Positions 1 through 5,507 of a DNA stretch of 5,662 nt are shown one piece after another (within the stretch, counting starts at the first letter, position 1; the number at the start of each line of letters is the position of its first letter). The notes below the pieces were generated by a model. That model saw only the letters and a list, made by a program, of their open reading frames with translations. It was not told the origin of the DNA and searched no databases. The DNA is from Oligoflexus sp. GTDB taxonomy: Bacteria > Bdellovibrionota_B > Oligoflexia > Oligoflexales > Oligoflexaceae. Location: positions 1 through 5,662 of the forward strand of contig JASLCY010000175.1 of the NCBI GenBank assembly GCA_030151925.1, read 5' to 3'. The translations under genes were made by a program, and so were the position numbers.

Positions 1-698
1 AGCTCCTCGCCCACCTTCTTCTCTTCATCGTTCTGATAATAGAACACCGAGATGTACTGCGGGCCGATATCGGGTCCCTGACCGCCTTCCTGCGAGAAAT
101 CGTGGGTCTCGAAGAAGTATTGGCCAAGCTCCTTAAAGCTGAGCTTAGCCGGATCGTAAGTGACCTCGACCGCTTCCACGTGGCCCGTCTGTCCCGTGCA
201 AACCTGCTTGTAGGTCGGGTTTTGCACATGACCGCCGGTGTAACCGACCTTGGTCTCCAAAACGCCGGGAACGCGTCCGAGATAATACTGGGTGCCCCAG
301 AAACATCCCGAGGCCAGGATAGCCTTCCGCACTTTGCTTTGATCCACGCGTGGTTTGAAGTTAAGGCTGACACTGTTGACGCAGTGACGCACATTCTTAC
401 TGGTATAACCCTCGCCTTCAAAGACATGGCCCAAATGAGCTTTGCAGTTGGCGCAGACGATCTCGATGCGACGTCCATCGGCATCAGGATGCCTTTCTAC
501 CGCACCCTTGACCTCGTCATCAAAGCTGGGCCAGCCACAATGCGAAGCGAACTTATCTTCGCTGCGATAGAGCAAGGTTCCACATTTTTTGCAAAAATAC
601 TGGCCTGGCTCATCCGTCTGAGCATACAGCCCCGAGAAAGCCGGCTCGGTGCCCTTGTTTTCTATCACGTGCTTTTCGAAGGGAGTCAGGTCACTCAT
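1..698 (-). CDS. msrBA: Bifunctional peptide methionine sulfoxide reductase, MsrB-MsrA fusion (3' end cut off)
   Basis: Repairs oxidised methionine in proteins: MsrB reduces the R-sulfoxide and MsrA the S-sulfoxide. The 232 visible residues read MsrB first (about 1-117), then MsrA (about 124 onward). The MsrB part has the zinc cysteine pairs CKKC (C36, C39) and CANC (C82, C85), the SHCGWPSF segment whose C54 is the probable resolving cysteine, and the catalytic RHCVNSVSLNF (C106). The MsrA part has GCFWG (131-135, catalytic C132), GYTGG (152-156), TGHVEAVEV with E175 as probable catalytic acid, and QGPDIGPQY (207-215). The C-terminus, with any MsrA recycling cysteines, lies beyond base 1. The ATG at 696-698 has GGAG six bases upstream. 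No signal peptide is visible, so a cytoplasmic enzyme is likely. It follows the kinase gene but a terminator lies between them, so it probably has its own promoter. The family call is firm. Confidence 0.96.
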   Translation of the reverse strand, partial: MSDLTPFEKHVIENKGTEPAFSGLYAQTDEPGQYFCKKCGTLLYRSEDKFASHCGWPSFDDEVKGAVERHPDADGRRIEIVCANCKAHLGHVFEGEGYTSKNVRHCVNSVSLNFKPRVDQSKVRKAILASGCFWGTQYYLGRVPGVLETKVGYTGGHVQNPTYKQVCTGQTGHVEAVEVTYDPAKLSFKELGQYFFETHDFSQEGGQGPDIGPQYISVFYYQNDEEKKVGEE

Positions 699-704
699 AC
701 GAAG

Positions 705-708
705 CTCC
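705..708 (-). promoter_or_regulatory. Ribosome binding site of the MsrB-MsrA gene
   Basis: GGAG on the minus strand, six bases before the ATG at 696-698. It supports that start; no in-frame ATG was seen in the stretch checked upstream. Confidence 0.65.
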
Positions 709-769
709 AGGCAAAGGTCCTGAGTAAAACCTATGCCCGCTGACGCTGCATTGCAACGGAATTTCGTGG

Positions 770-817
770 AAAAAAGCCGGTTCGGTACCCGTTTTCGAAC
801 GGGGTTTTCGCTCGGCT
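770..817 (-). terminator. Intrinsic terminator after the histidine kinase gene
   Basis: Begins just after the kinase stop codon (820-822) on the minus strand. An inner perfect 6-bp stem CCCGTT/AACGGG (788-793 with 798-803) closes a 4-base loop. An outer AGCCG/CGGCT pairing (813-817 with 775-779) ends directly in six T residues on the minus strand (plus-strand A770-775). This should separate kinase transcription from the Msr gene downstream. The stems are seen in the sequence; termination is inferred. Confidence 0.65.
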
Positions 818-819
818 CG

Positions 820-2295
820 TCAGGGCTCCTGAGCCGGGCATTCGGCACCGAAGTTGTCGAATTCACGAATGGGCGGGACGGACTGGCTTTTGCCGATGCG
901 ATGCAGCAGCTCTTTGAGTTTCCTGCGATCGATCGGTTTGCTCATGTGATCGGTGAAGCCTTCGGTGAGGCAGCGATCGCGCTCTTCGCGCATCGCGTGG
1001 GCCGTGAGGGCGACGATGGGTTTTCCGTAGCCCAGCTTCCTGAGCCGGAGCATGGCCTGGAAGCCGTCCATGACCGGCATCTGCACGTCCATCAGGACGA
1101 TATCGAACGAACCCTTCAGGGCCTTCTCCACTCCGAGCTCGCCGTTCTCCGCTATCTCGAACACCGCTCCCTCGCGGCTCAGGATGCGGCCGAGAAGCAG
1201 CTGATTGTCGCGCGCGTCCTCGACGATGAGCACCTTGAGCCCGGCGATGTCGGACGTTTCATCCGCCGCTGTTCCTGCGCTCCTGACGGGTCCTCTTGAA
1301 GGTTCCAGGCCCGCAGCCTCGAGCCTCATGACGGCCGCTCCCGCATCGAGCGTGATCTTGAATACGCTGCCGCGGCCGAAGGTCGATTCCGCGAGCATCA
1401 CGTCGCCCCCGAGCGCCCGAGCGAGCCGCCGCGAAAGCGCGAGCCCGACGCCCGTCCCACCGTAACGCCTGGTGGTCGATTCATCGCCTTGGGAGAAGAC
1501 ATCGAAGAGATGGCTCGCTTCCTCGGCCCTGAGGCCGCGGCCCGTATCGCTCACGAGGATCACGAGCTTCTGCTCGCCCGGAGCTTCGGCGGCGGCCGCG
1601 ATCTGCAGCCGGACTTCGCCCCGCTCGGTGAACTTGATCGCGTTCCCAACGATGCCCATCAGGATCTGCTTGATGCGCAGGGGATCGCTTTCCATCGTCA
1701 GAGGCAGGGCTTCGAGACCTTCGGCATGGAGCCCGATGCCTTTCTCAGCCGCCATGAGCTGCAGGGACGCGAGCGTCTCGTCGAAGACCGAACGCGGATC
1801 GAAGATCAATTTCTCGATCTCGAGATGGCCCGCCTCCACCTTCGTGAGGTCGATTATGTCGCTGATCACCTTGGAGAGGAGATGGCTGTTGCGATGGATC
1901 ACTTCGAGGCTTTCCTGGCGATCGGATTCCTCGTCGGAGCGCAGGAGTTCCGAGAAGCCGAGGATAGCTCCCAGCGGCGTACGAATTTCGTGACTCATGT
2001 TTTTGAGGAAGGCGCTTTTTGCGAGGCGGGATTCTTCGGCGAGCTGCCTGGTCTTGGCGAGGTCTTCCTCCAAGCGGCCTTGGATGAGCTGCAGCGTGAA
2101 ACGCCGGCGGCGCTCTTCGGCCCAGGCCCACGCGAGCCCTAAGATCGCGAGACTACCGATAAAAAGGAAACTTCGCGGAGTTTCGATGCGAGGCGTTCCG
2201 AGGGTTCCGATGACCCCGAGCAGAACAGCACAAGCCGCGAGAATTCTTAATAGAGTTTTCCTTCTTAACATACTGAAACTCGAACAATTCTTCAT
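820..2295 (-). CDS. Hybrid sensor histidine kinase with C-terminal receiver domain
   Basis: A 491-residue inner-membrane kinase. Two hydrophobic helices (about 14-32 and 42-58) are joined by roughly ten residues, so there is no periplasmic sensor domain. A charged, probably coiled-coil stretch (60-95) leads to HisKA with phospho-acceptor H102 in NMSHEIRTPL. The ATPase domain (about 205-316) has the N box GNAIKF (N218), G1 DTGRG (250-254), F box LFDVFSQGD and G2 GGTGVGLAL (279-287). The receiver (about 353-468) has E359/D360, phospho-acceptor D403 in LMDVQMP, T431 and K453, so all key residues are present. There is no Hpt or DNA-binding domain and no partner regulator nearby, so the phosphate probably moves to an unlinked Hpt or regulator. 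Start: an in-frame TAG at 2308-2310 blocks extension. The ATG at 2295 and the one at 2271 (M9) are both possible and neither has a clear Shine-Dalgarno. The signal sensed is unknown. Confidence 0.93.
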   Translation of the reverse strand: MKNCSSFSMLRRKTLLRILAACAVLLGVIGTLGTPRIETPRSFLFIGSLAILGLAWAWAEERRRRFTLQLIQGRLEEDLAKTRQLAEESRLAKSAFLKNMSHEIRTPLGAILGFSELLRSDEESDRQESLEVIHRNSHLLSKVISDIIDLTKVEAGHLEIEKLIFDPRSVFDETLASLQLMAAEKGIGLHAEGLEALPLTMESDPLRIKQILMGIVGNAIKFTERGEVRLQIAAAAEAPGEQKLVILVSDTGRGLRAEEASHLFDVFSQGDESTTRRYGGTGVGLALSRRLARALGGDVMLAESTFGRGSVFKITLDAGAAVMRLEAAGLEPSRGPVRSAGTAADETSDIAGLKVLIVEDARDNQLLLGRILSREGAVFEIAENGELGVEKALKGSFDIVLMDVQMPVMDGFQAMLRLRKLGYGKPIVALTAHAMREERDRCLTEGFTDHMSKPIDRRKLKELLHRIGKSQSVPPIREFDNFGAECPAQEP

Positions 2296-2398
2296 GCCGG
2301 GGCAACGCTACCATCCGAGCCTTGGGAACACCATGATGGATCGGCCCTCAGCTCTGCATGGAGTTTTGGAAAACCTTTGGAATCAGTTGGTTAATAAA

Positions 2399-2426
2399 AG
2401 AATAATTTTTTTTCGTTTCTTCTAAA
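2399..2426 (-). promoter_or_regulatory. Candidate promoter of the histidine kinase gene
   Basis: On the minus strand, TTTAGA (2421-2426) and TATTCT (2399-2404) are spaced 16 bases, each four of six to the sigma-70 consensus, with an A-tract between them. It sits in the only clearly AT-rich stretch upstream of the kinase and would give a leader of about 100 bases. The match is weak and other sigma factors are possible. Confidence 0.25.
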
Positions 2427-2471
2427 TACAGGAGGGAATTGGGAATAACGGGGTTTATTCACGAGAATAAC
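2400..2471. repeat. GAATAA(C/T) repeat cluster upstream of the kinase
   Basis: On the plus strand GAATAA occurs at 2400-2405, 2443-2448 and 2465-2470, with an inverted copy TTATTC at 2455-2460. The two right-hand copies extend to GAATAAC. Distances are 43 and 22 bases, close to multiples of two helical turns. The inverted copy and the last direct copy form a perfect 6-bp palindrome around ACGA (2455-2470). Position relative to the candidate kinase promoter would suit an activator site. Binding is inferred, and AT-rich DNA can give such motifs by chance. Confidence 0.4.
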
Positions 2472-2472
2472 A

Positions 2473-2512
2473 ACGCGAATTTTTAGCCGGCTTTGCGCGG
2501 AAAAATTCGCGT
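2473..2512 (-). terminator. Strong hairpin at the 3' end of the membrane-anchored protein gene, probable terminator
   Basis: A perfect 12-bp inverted repeat: ACGCGAATTTTT at 2473-2484 pairs with AAAAATTCGCGT at 2501-2512, with a 16-base GC-rich loop. It overlaps the stop codon (2512-2514) by one base. There is no long T tail after the stem on the minus strand (TGTTATTCT follows), so efficiency is uncertain. The A/T part of the stem could supply the weak RNA-DNA hybrid. Confidence 0.55.
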
Positions 2513-4131
2513 CAGTGGGCTCTATTCCTGGCATTCGCCTGCGGCGCGGCGGTGGCGATTCTCATCAGCACGGCTTCACCCGGCGTATCCTGGAAAGCCT
2601 CGCTGTGGATGATGCGGTTGTTCGCCAGCACGATCGCCCGCAGCGAACTGCCTGGCCGGCTCCAGAATTCCCACTGCTGATTGCCGACCGGCTTCGCCTG
2701 GAAACCGCCGACGAACACATCGGTACCCTGGGGGACAGGGCCGAGGATACGAACCTTCTTGAGAGCCCAGCCGGGGAGCGGCGGCGCTTCTTTCGGCGAT
2801 TCCGTGCTGACCATGCAGCGGCTGCGCTGGCGAACCGATTCGCAAGGCTGCTTGCGGCCGAGCCGCATCTTCCAGCGACGGCCGTTCTCGCCTTCACCGG
2901 CCAGGGCGATGTCGAATTTCTCGCCGGAGGTGTCGGTGACGAAGCTTCCCGCTTTGAGGCGCCAGAAGTCCTTGGTCTGCTGGTTTTCATCGATATACCA
3001 GTTGCCGTTGTCCTTGAAGGCCCAGTAGGTCTTCTTCATGTGCAGGCGCAGGAGGTTCGAGAGGATGCGGCCGGTCTCCTCGTAGGTCTTCTCGAAACCG
3101 GCGACGAAAGAGCTCTTCTCCGTCTGGCCGAAAGGCGAATGCCATTCGATGTCCGCGCGGATGTAACCGACCTGCTCGCCGTTCGGGATATAGGAGAGCG
3201 CGAGTTTCCAGGGCGAATTCAGGTCGAGCTTGAGGCCCAGGTTCTGCAGGTCGTTGGCCAGCACGGGCAGGACGCGGTCGTGCACGACTTCCTGCTGGCG
3301 TTTATCCATGAGGTTCGTCGGCTTGCTTTGATGCGGCGAGCTCATCACGTGGATGCTGCTCAGGCCGTCGTCGAAGTAGATGCCGAGGGAGCTGTCATTG
3401 GTATCCGCCGTACCGAGATCGCTCGCGACCGCGGCGGCCTCACGATGGGCGGCTTCGGTGACTTTCTTGATGAGCCTGGGCAAAACCTTGGGTGCAGGCT
3501 CGGCAACTTTCACCGGCTCCGCTTCGTTATCGAAAGCGGCTACTTCCCTATCGTTCTTCTCGTTGAGCGCGGGCTCGGCTTTGGCCGCCGCGCGCGCGAC
3601 GGCCTTGGGGCTGGTCATCGCGATGGCGACTTCGACCTCGATATCCTGTTTATTGGCCGGACGCCGAGGGACCTCGACTTGCTTCGAACCGCTCAGCTCG
3701 CCTTTTTTATCGAGGCTGACCTCGACTTTCTCGCCGGCGGCCAACTGCAGATAACGACGCCATTCACCGAAGCTGTCGGTGACGCCCATCGCTTTTTTGT
3801 TCACCATGACGGTCGCGGCGGTAACGGGATGGCCGCTTTCCTCCAGGGCCCTCACTTCCAGCAATACGTAGGGCGTCTGCTTCGATCCGCGGCGCCAATA
3901 TCCGAACAGGCCGAAGCCGCTCAGGATCGTACCGAGGAACACCAGCGCGAGCAGAATATTCTTCGCCGGGAAACGGCGCTTGAAAGCGACCGAGGACATG
4001 CGGATCTTCATGGGAGCCGGCGCGGCCGGTCTTGCCGGGGGCCGACGCGCTATTTCCATAGGCTGCGGAAACAGCTCGTGCACCGGAATGCGCCGGACGG
4101 GGAGTTGGTTGGACTTGGGCTTGGACTTCAC
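2512..4131 (-). CDS. Unrecognised single-pass membrane-anchored protein
   Basis: A 539-residue protein of a family I do not recognise. The N-terminus (1-56) is basic and Pro-rich and should be cytoplasmic. One hydrophobic helix (about 58-78) is flanked by RR (80-81) on its outer side and basic residues inside. Next is a beta-rich segment (about 87-170, including VTAATVMVNKKAMGVTD) resembling the Ig-like or PEGA-like folds of envelope proteins. It is followed by an Ala/Glu/Pro/Lys linker (about 171-248), a larger domain (about 249-440) with many Trp/Tyr/Phe and two cysteines (C430, C439), and a final beta-rich segment (about 455-527) again PEGA-like. No catalytic motif is visible. The start is GTG (4129-4131), preceded directly by an in-frame TAG and served by AGGAG six bases upstream. 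The gene is divergent from the lipoprotein gene. A structural or binding role on the periplasmic side of the inner membrane is inferred only from the layout. Confidence 0.85.
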   Translation of the reverse strand: MKSKPKSNQLPVRRIPVHELFPQPMEIARRPPARPAAPAPMKIRMSSVAFKRRFPAKNILLALVFLGTILSGFGLFGYWRRGSKQTPYVLLEVRALEESGHPVTAATVMVNKKAMGVTDSFGEWRRYLQLAAGEKVEVSLDKKGELSGSKQVEVPRRPANKQDIEVEVAIAMTSPKAVARAAAKAEPALNEKNDREVAAFDNEAEPVKVAEPAPKVLPRLIKKVTEAAHREAAAVASDLGTADTNDSSLGIYFDDGLSSIHVMSSPHQSKPTNLMDKRQQEVVHDRVLPVLANDLQNLGLKLDLNSPWKLALSYIPNGEQVGYIRADIEWHSPFGQTEKSSFVAGFEKTYEETGRILSNLLRLHMKKTYWAFKDNGNWYIDENQQTKDFWRLKAGSFVTDTSGEKFDIALAGEGENGRRWKMRLGRKQPCESVRQRSRCMVSTESPKEAPPLPGWALKKVRILGPVPQGTDVFVGGFQAKPVGNQQWEFWSRPGSSLRAIVLANNRIIHSEAFQDTPGEAVLMRIATAAPQANARNRAH

Positions 4132-4137
4132 CTAAGG

Positions 4138-4142
4138 CTCCT
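4138..4142 (-). promoter_or_regulatory. Ribosome binding site fixing a GTG start
   Basis: AGGAG on the minus strand, six bases before the GTG at 4129-4131. Because the codon just before the GTG is a stop (TAG), this site and the GTG define the N-terminus of the membrane-anchored protein. Confidence 0.75.
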
Positions 4143-4385
4143 GATCAACGGAATGCGGAAACATGGGGCTCTTATGATCAGTCTAAGGGCGGGGCAGGCG
4201 AAAAAAAATGGGCAGGTTTTTCCCGCAAAACCCGATCAGGCAGGGTTTGCCGGTCCGTCTTTGCCCACCTTCTCGCCCTCGCCTCTCCTCAGGCGTTGCG
4301 AGGCGACGACCGCTCTCCCTCTCCGGCTTTGGCGATCCGCTTTTTTTCCCGTCATTTTTCCGTCGCAAAATTCTAACAATGGTCC

Positions 4386-4415
4386 TTCAGATGAAACCCG
4401 GGCGAGTGTTACAAT
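4386..4415 (+). promoter_or_regulatory. Candidate sigma-70-type promoter of the lipoprotein gene
   Basis: TTCAGA at 4386-4391 (four of six to the -35 consensus) and TACAAT at 4410-4415 (five of six to the -10 consensus) are spaced 18 bases. Transcription would begin near 4422, leaving a leader of about 28 bases that carries the GGAG ribosome site. Read from the sequence only. Confidence 0.5.
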
Positions 4416-4435
4416 AAGGCCAAGGCCTAATTCTT

Positions 4436-4439
4436 GGAG
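4436..4439 (+). promoter_or_regulatory. Ribosome binding site of the lipoprotein gene
   Basis: GGAG ten bases before the ATG at 4450-4452. Together with the signal peptide that begins at this ATG, it shows that the reading frame, open for nearly 2 kb further upstream, is not translated there. Confidence 0.65.
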
Positions 4440-4449
4440 TACCGGACTC

Positions 4450-5424
4450 ATGCGAACGCTGCCCTGCACTGTTGCACTCCTTGCTTTAACTGGATGTATG
4501 AGCGCCGCAGCTCACCGCGGACCGTCTATACCTGATGCGCAATCCCCCATCATCCCCGAAACGCCGCAGGCGCTGGAAGAAGAGCGGACCGAAGCCGCGA
4601 AACCCGCACCGGAAGCGGATACGGCCCTGACCGAACAAACAACGGCCAAGCCTGAGACAGTTCCGACTCCCGATGCGGAGCAGAGCGCGGCGACTCCAGC
4701 CGGCGATGCGACCGCCGCAGCGCAGCCGGACCAGGCCGCGCCCCCGCCCGAGGCCGACGACTGCGGAGCCATCAAGAACGATGTGCAGCTTCCCCTCTTC
4801 CTCAAGGACAAACCGGCCCTCGTCGTCAGCGCTAAACAAATCTGCAAGACCAAGAGCGGCGAGAAGATCGAGCCGACCCGCACGAACCTGTCCGTCATCG
4901 GGGTTTCCTGCACGGGCGCGCCGGGCCTGATCACGCGTCGCGGCCACAGCAACCAGAACTGGGAGCTCGTGACCTTCGGCATGGACATGAGCTGCCAGAT
5001 GCAGCCGGCCGAGGACATCAAGACCGTAGGCAAACAAAAGCTTGGCATGGAAACTGAGCCGCAACTCGTTTCTTATGTGCCGATGATGATAGAGTACTGG
5101 GAATTCGAGACGAATAACGATGCGGGGCTGGGCACGAGGCCGGCGCTGACGGCCGCTGGCGGCGGTGCTGCGCAATGGAAGAAGAACGAGACGAAAAACA
5201 ACGGCTTCCCGATCAAGCTCTATGGCCGCTCCAGCACTTTCACCCGCGACCAGTCGATGTACGAGGTCGATGCGGTGCTGAAACCCAGATCCAACCAAAG
5301 GCAATTCGAGGTCATCGTTCAAAACATGAAGCAGATGAATTCGGACGAACTGAAGGCTACCCTTGAACGCTGCCGTAACAAGATCTCCCCCAAATCCGGC
5401 TGCGATGAGGCATTCACCAACTAA
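4450..5424 (+). CDS. Unrecognised secreted lipoprotein with a six-cysteine C-terminal domain
   Basis: A 324-residue lipoprotein of unknown function. MRTLPCTVALLALTGC is a short signal peptide ending in the lipobox LTGC, so C16 should be the lipidated cysteine after signal peptidase II cleavage. M17 follows, which does not look like an inner-membrane retention signal. Residues 17-103 are a low-complexity Pro/Ala/Glu/Thr linker able to span the cell wall or periplasm. The folded part (about 104-324) has six cysteines (C105, C132, C154, C182, C308, C318), enough for three disulfides, and aromatic-rich strands around 205-225 and 252-290. No catalytic motif or family is recognised. The start is chosen by the GGAG site, the signal peptide and a candidate promoter just upstream. 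The gene is divergent from the membrane-anchored protein gene, with which it shares the anchor-linker-domain layout, and convergent with the flagellin gene. An outer-membrane location is inferred. Confidence 0.9.
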   Translation: MRTLPCTVALLALTGCMSAAAHRGPSIPDAQSPIIPETPQALEEERTEAAKPAPEADTALTEQTTAKPETVPTPDAEQSAATPAGDATAAAQPDQAAPPPEADDCGAIKNDVQLPLFLKDKPALVVSAKQICKTKSGEKIEPTRTNLSVIGVSCTGAPGLITRRGHSNQNWELVTFGMDMSCQMQPAEDIKTVGKQKLGMETEPQLVSYVPMMIEYWEFETNNDAGLGTRPALTAAGGGAAQWKKNETKNNGFPIKLYGRSSTFTRDQSMYEVDAVLKPRSNQRQFEVIVQNMKQMNSDELKATLERCRNKISPKSGCDEAFTN

Positions 5425-5447
5425 GGCCTGAGCCCGCGTTTCGAATG

Positions 5448-5472
5448 GCGGCAGAGATCATATCCCTGCCGC
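5448..5472. terminator. Hairpin between convergent genes, possible shared terminator
   Basis: A perfect 7-bp GC-rich stem, GCGGCAG (5448-5454) with CTGCCGC (5466-5472), and an 11-base loop, in the 83-bp gap between the convergent lipoprotein and flagellin genes. Neither strand has a T tract after the stem, so intrinsic termination may be weak; it may instead protect the mRNA 3' end. Confidence 0.4.
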
Positions 5473-5492
5473 GCTTTACAACATCATAACCG

Positions 5493-5506
5493 GTGAATCG
5501 CTTCAC
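5493..5506 (-). other. Small GNRA-loop hairpin just after the flagellin stop codon
   Basis: On the minus strand GTGAA pairs with TTCAC around the tetraloop GCGA, starting one base after the flagellin stop codon. GNRA loops make short stems unusually stable in RNA. With no T tail it is not a standard terminator; it could stabilise the flagellin mRNA end. Confidence 0.35.
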
Positions 5507-5507
5507 A

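Larger units (their letters stand above)
4132..4449. other. Divergent intergenic region between the two envelope-protein genes
   Basis: This 318-bp gap holds no convincing gene. It should contain promoters for both flanking genes. Visible structure: an 8-base A run (4201-4208); an imperfect inverted repeat GCAAAACCC/GGGTTTGC (4225-4233 with 4243-4250, one bulged base); a pyrimidine-rich stretch (about 4250-4350); competing small stems where CGCCT at 4280-4284 can pair with AGGCG at 4291-4295 or 4301-4305; and T runs at 4341-4347 and 4355-4359. Two TGATCA palindromes (4142-4147, 4175-4180) lie close to the minus-strand start. No minus-strand promoter stands out. Confidence 0.6.

Noticed and set aside
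102..743. Plus-strand 213-codon open frame
   Set aside because: Lies opposite the MsrB-MsrA gene, whose catalytic and zinc motifs are complete on the minus strand.
733..2142. Plus-strand open frames at 733-1299, 1472-1993 and 1489-2142
   Set aside because: All lie opposite the histidine kinase, whose motifs are intact from end to end. None has recognisable domains.
4142..4180. Two TGATCA palindromes as an operator pair
   Set aside because: Six-base palindromes are common by chance, the 33-base spacing fits no clear dimer arrangement, and one overlaps the ribosome site.
4201..4208. Eight-base A run (and T runs at 2406-2413 and 4341-4347) as phase-variation tracts
   Set aside because: Short for slippage switches and not placed between visible promoter elements of a surface gene; AT-rich spacer composition explains them.
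2515..4449. Upstream two thirds of the 969-codon plus-strand open frame as coding sequence
   Set aside because: It is antisense to a gene with its own ribosome site, start and membrane helix. The translation is rich in Arg, Leu, Val, Asp and His without domain motifs, as expected of the reverse strand of a GC-rich gene.
4183..4469. Short open frames in the divergent intergenic region (61, 69 and 77 codons)
   Set aside because: Overlapping frames on both strands, low-complexity Arg/Pro/Ser content, and no supporting start signals. One would run through the candidate lipoprotein promoter.
4486..5322. Minus-strand 278-codon open frame
   Set aside because: Antisense to the lipoprotein gene; Arg-rich translation without a signal, domain or ribosome site that I could support.
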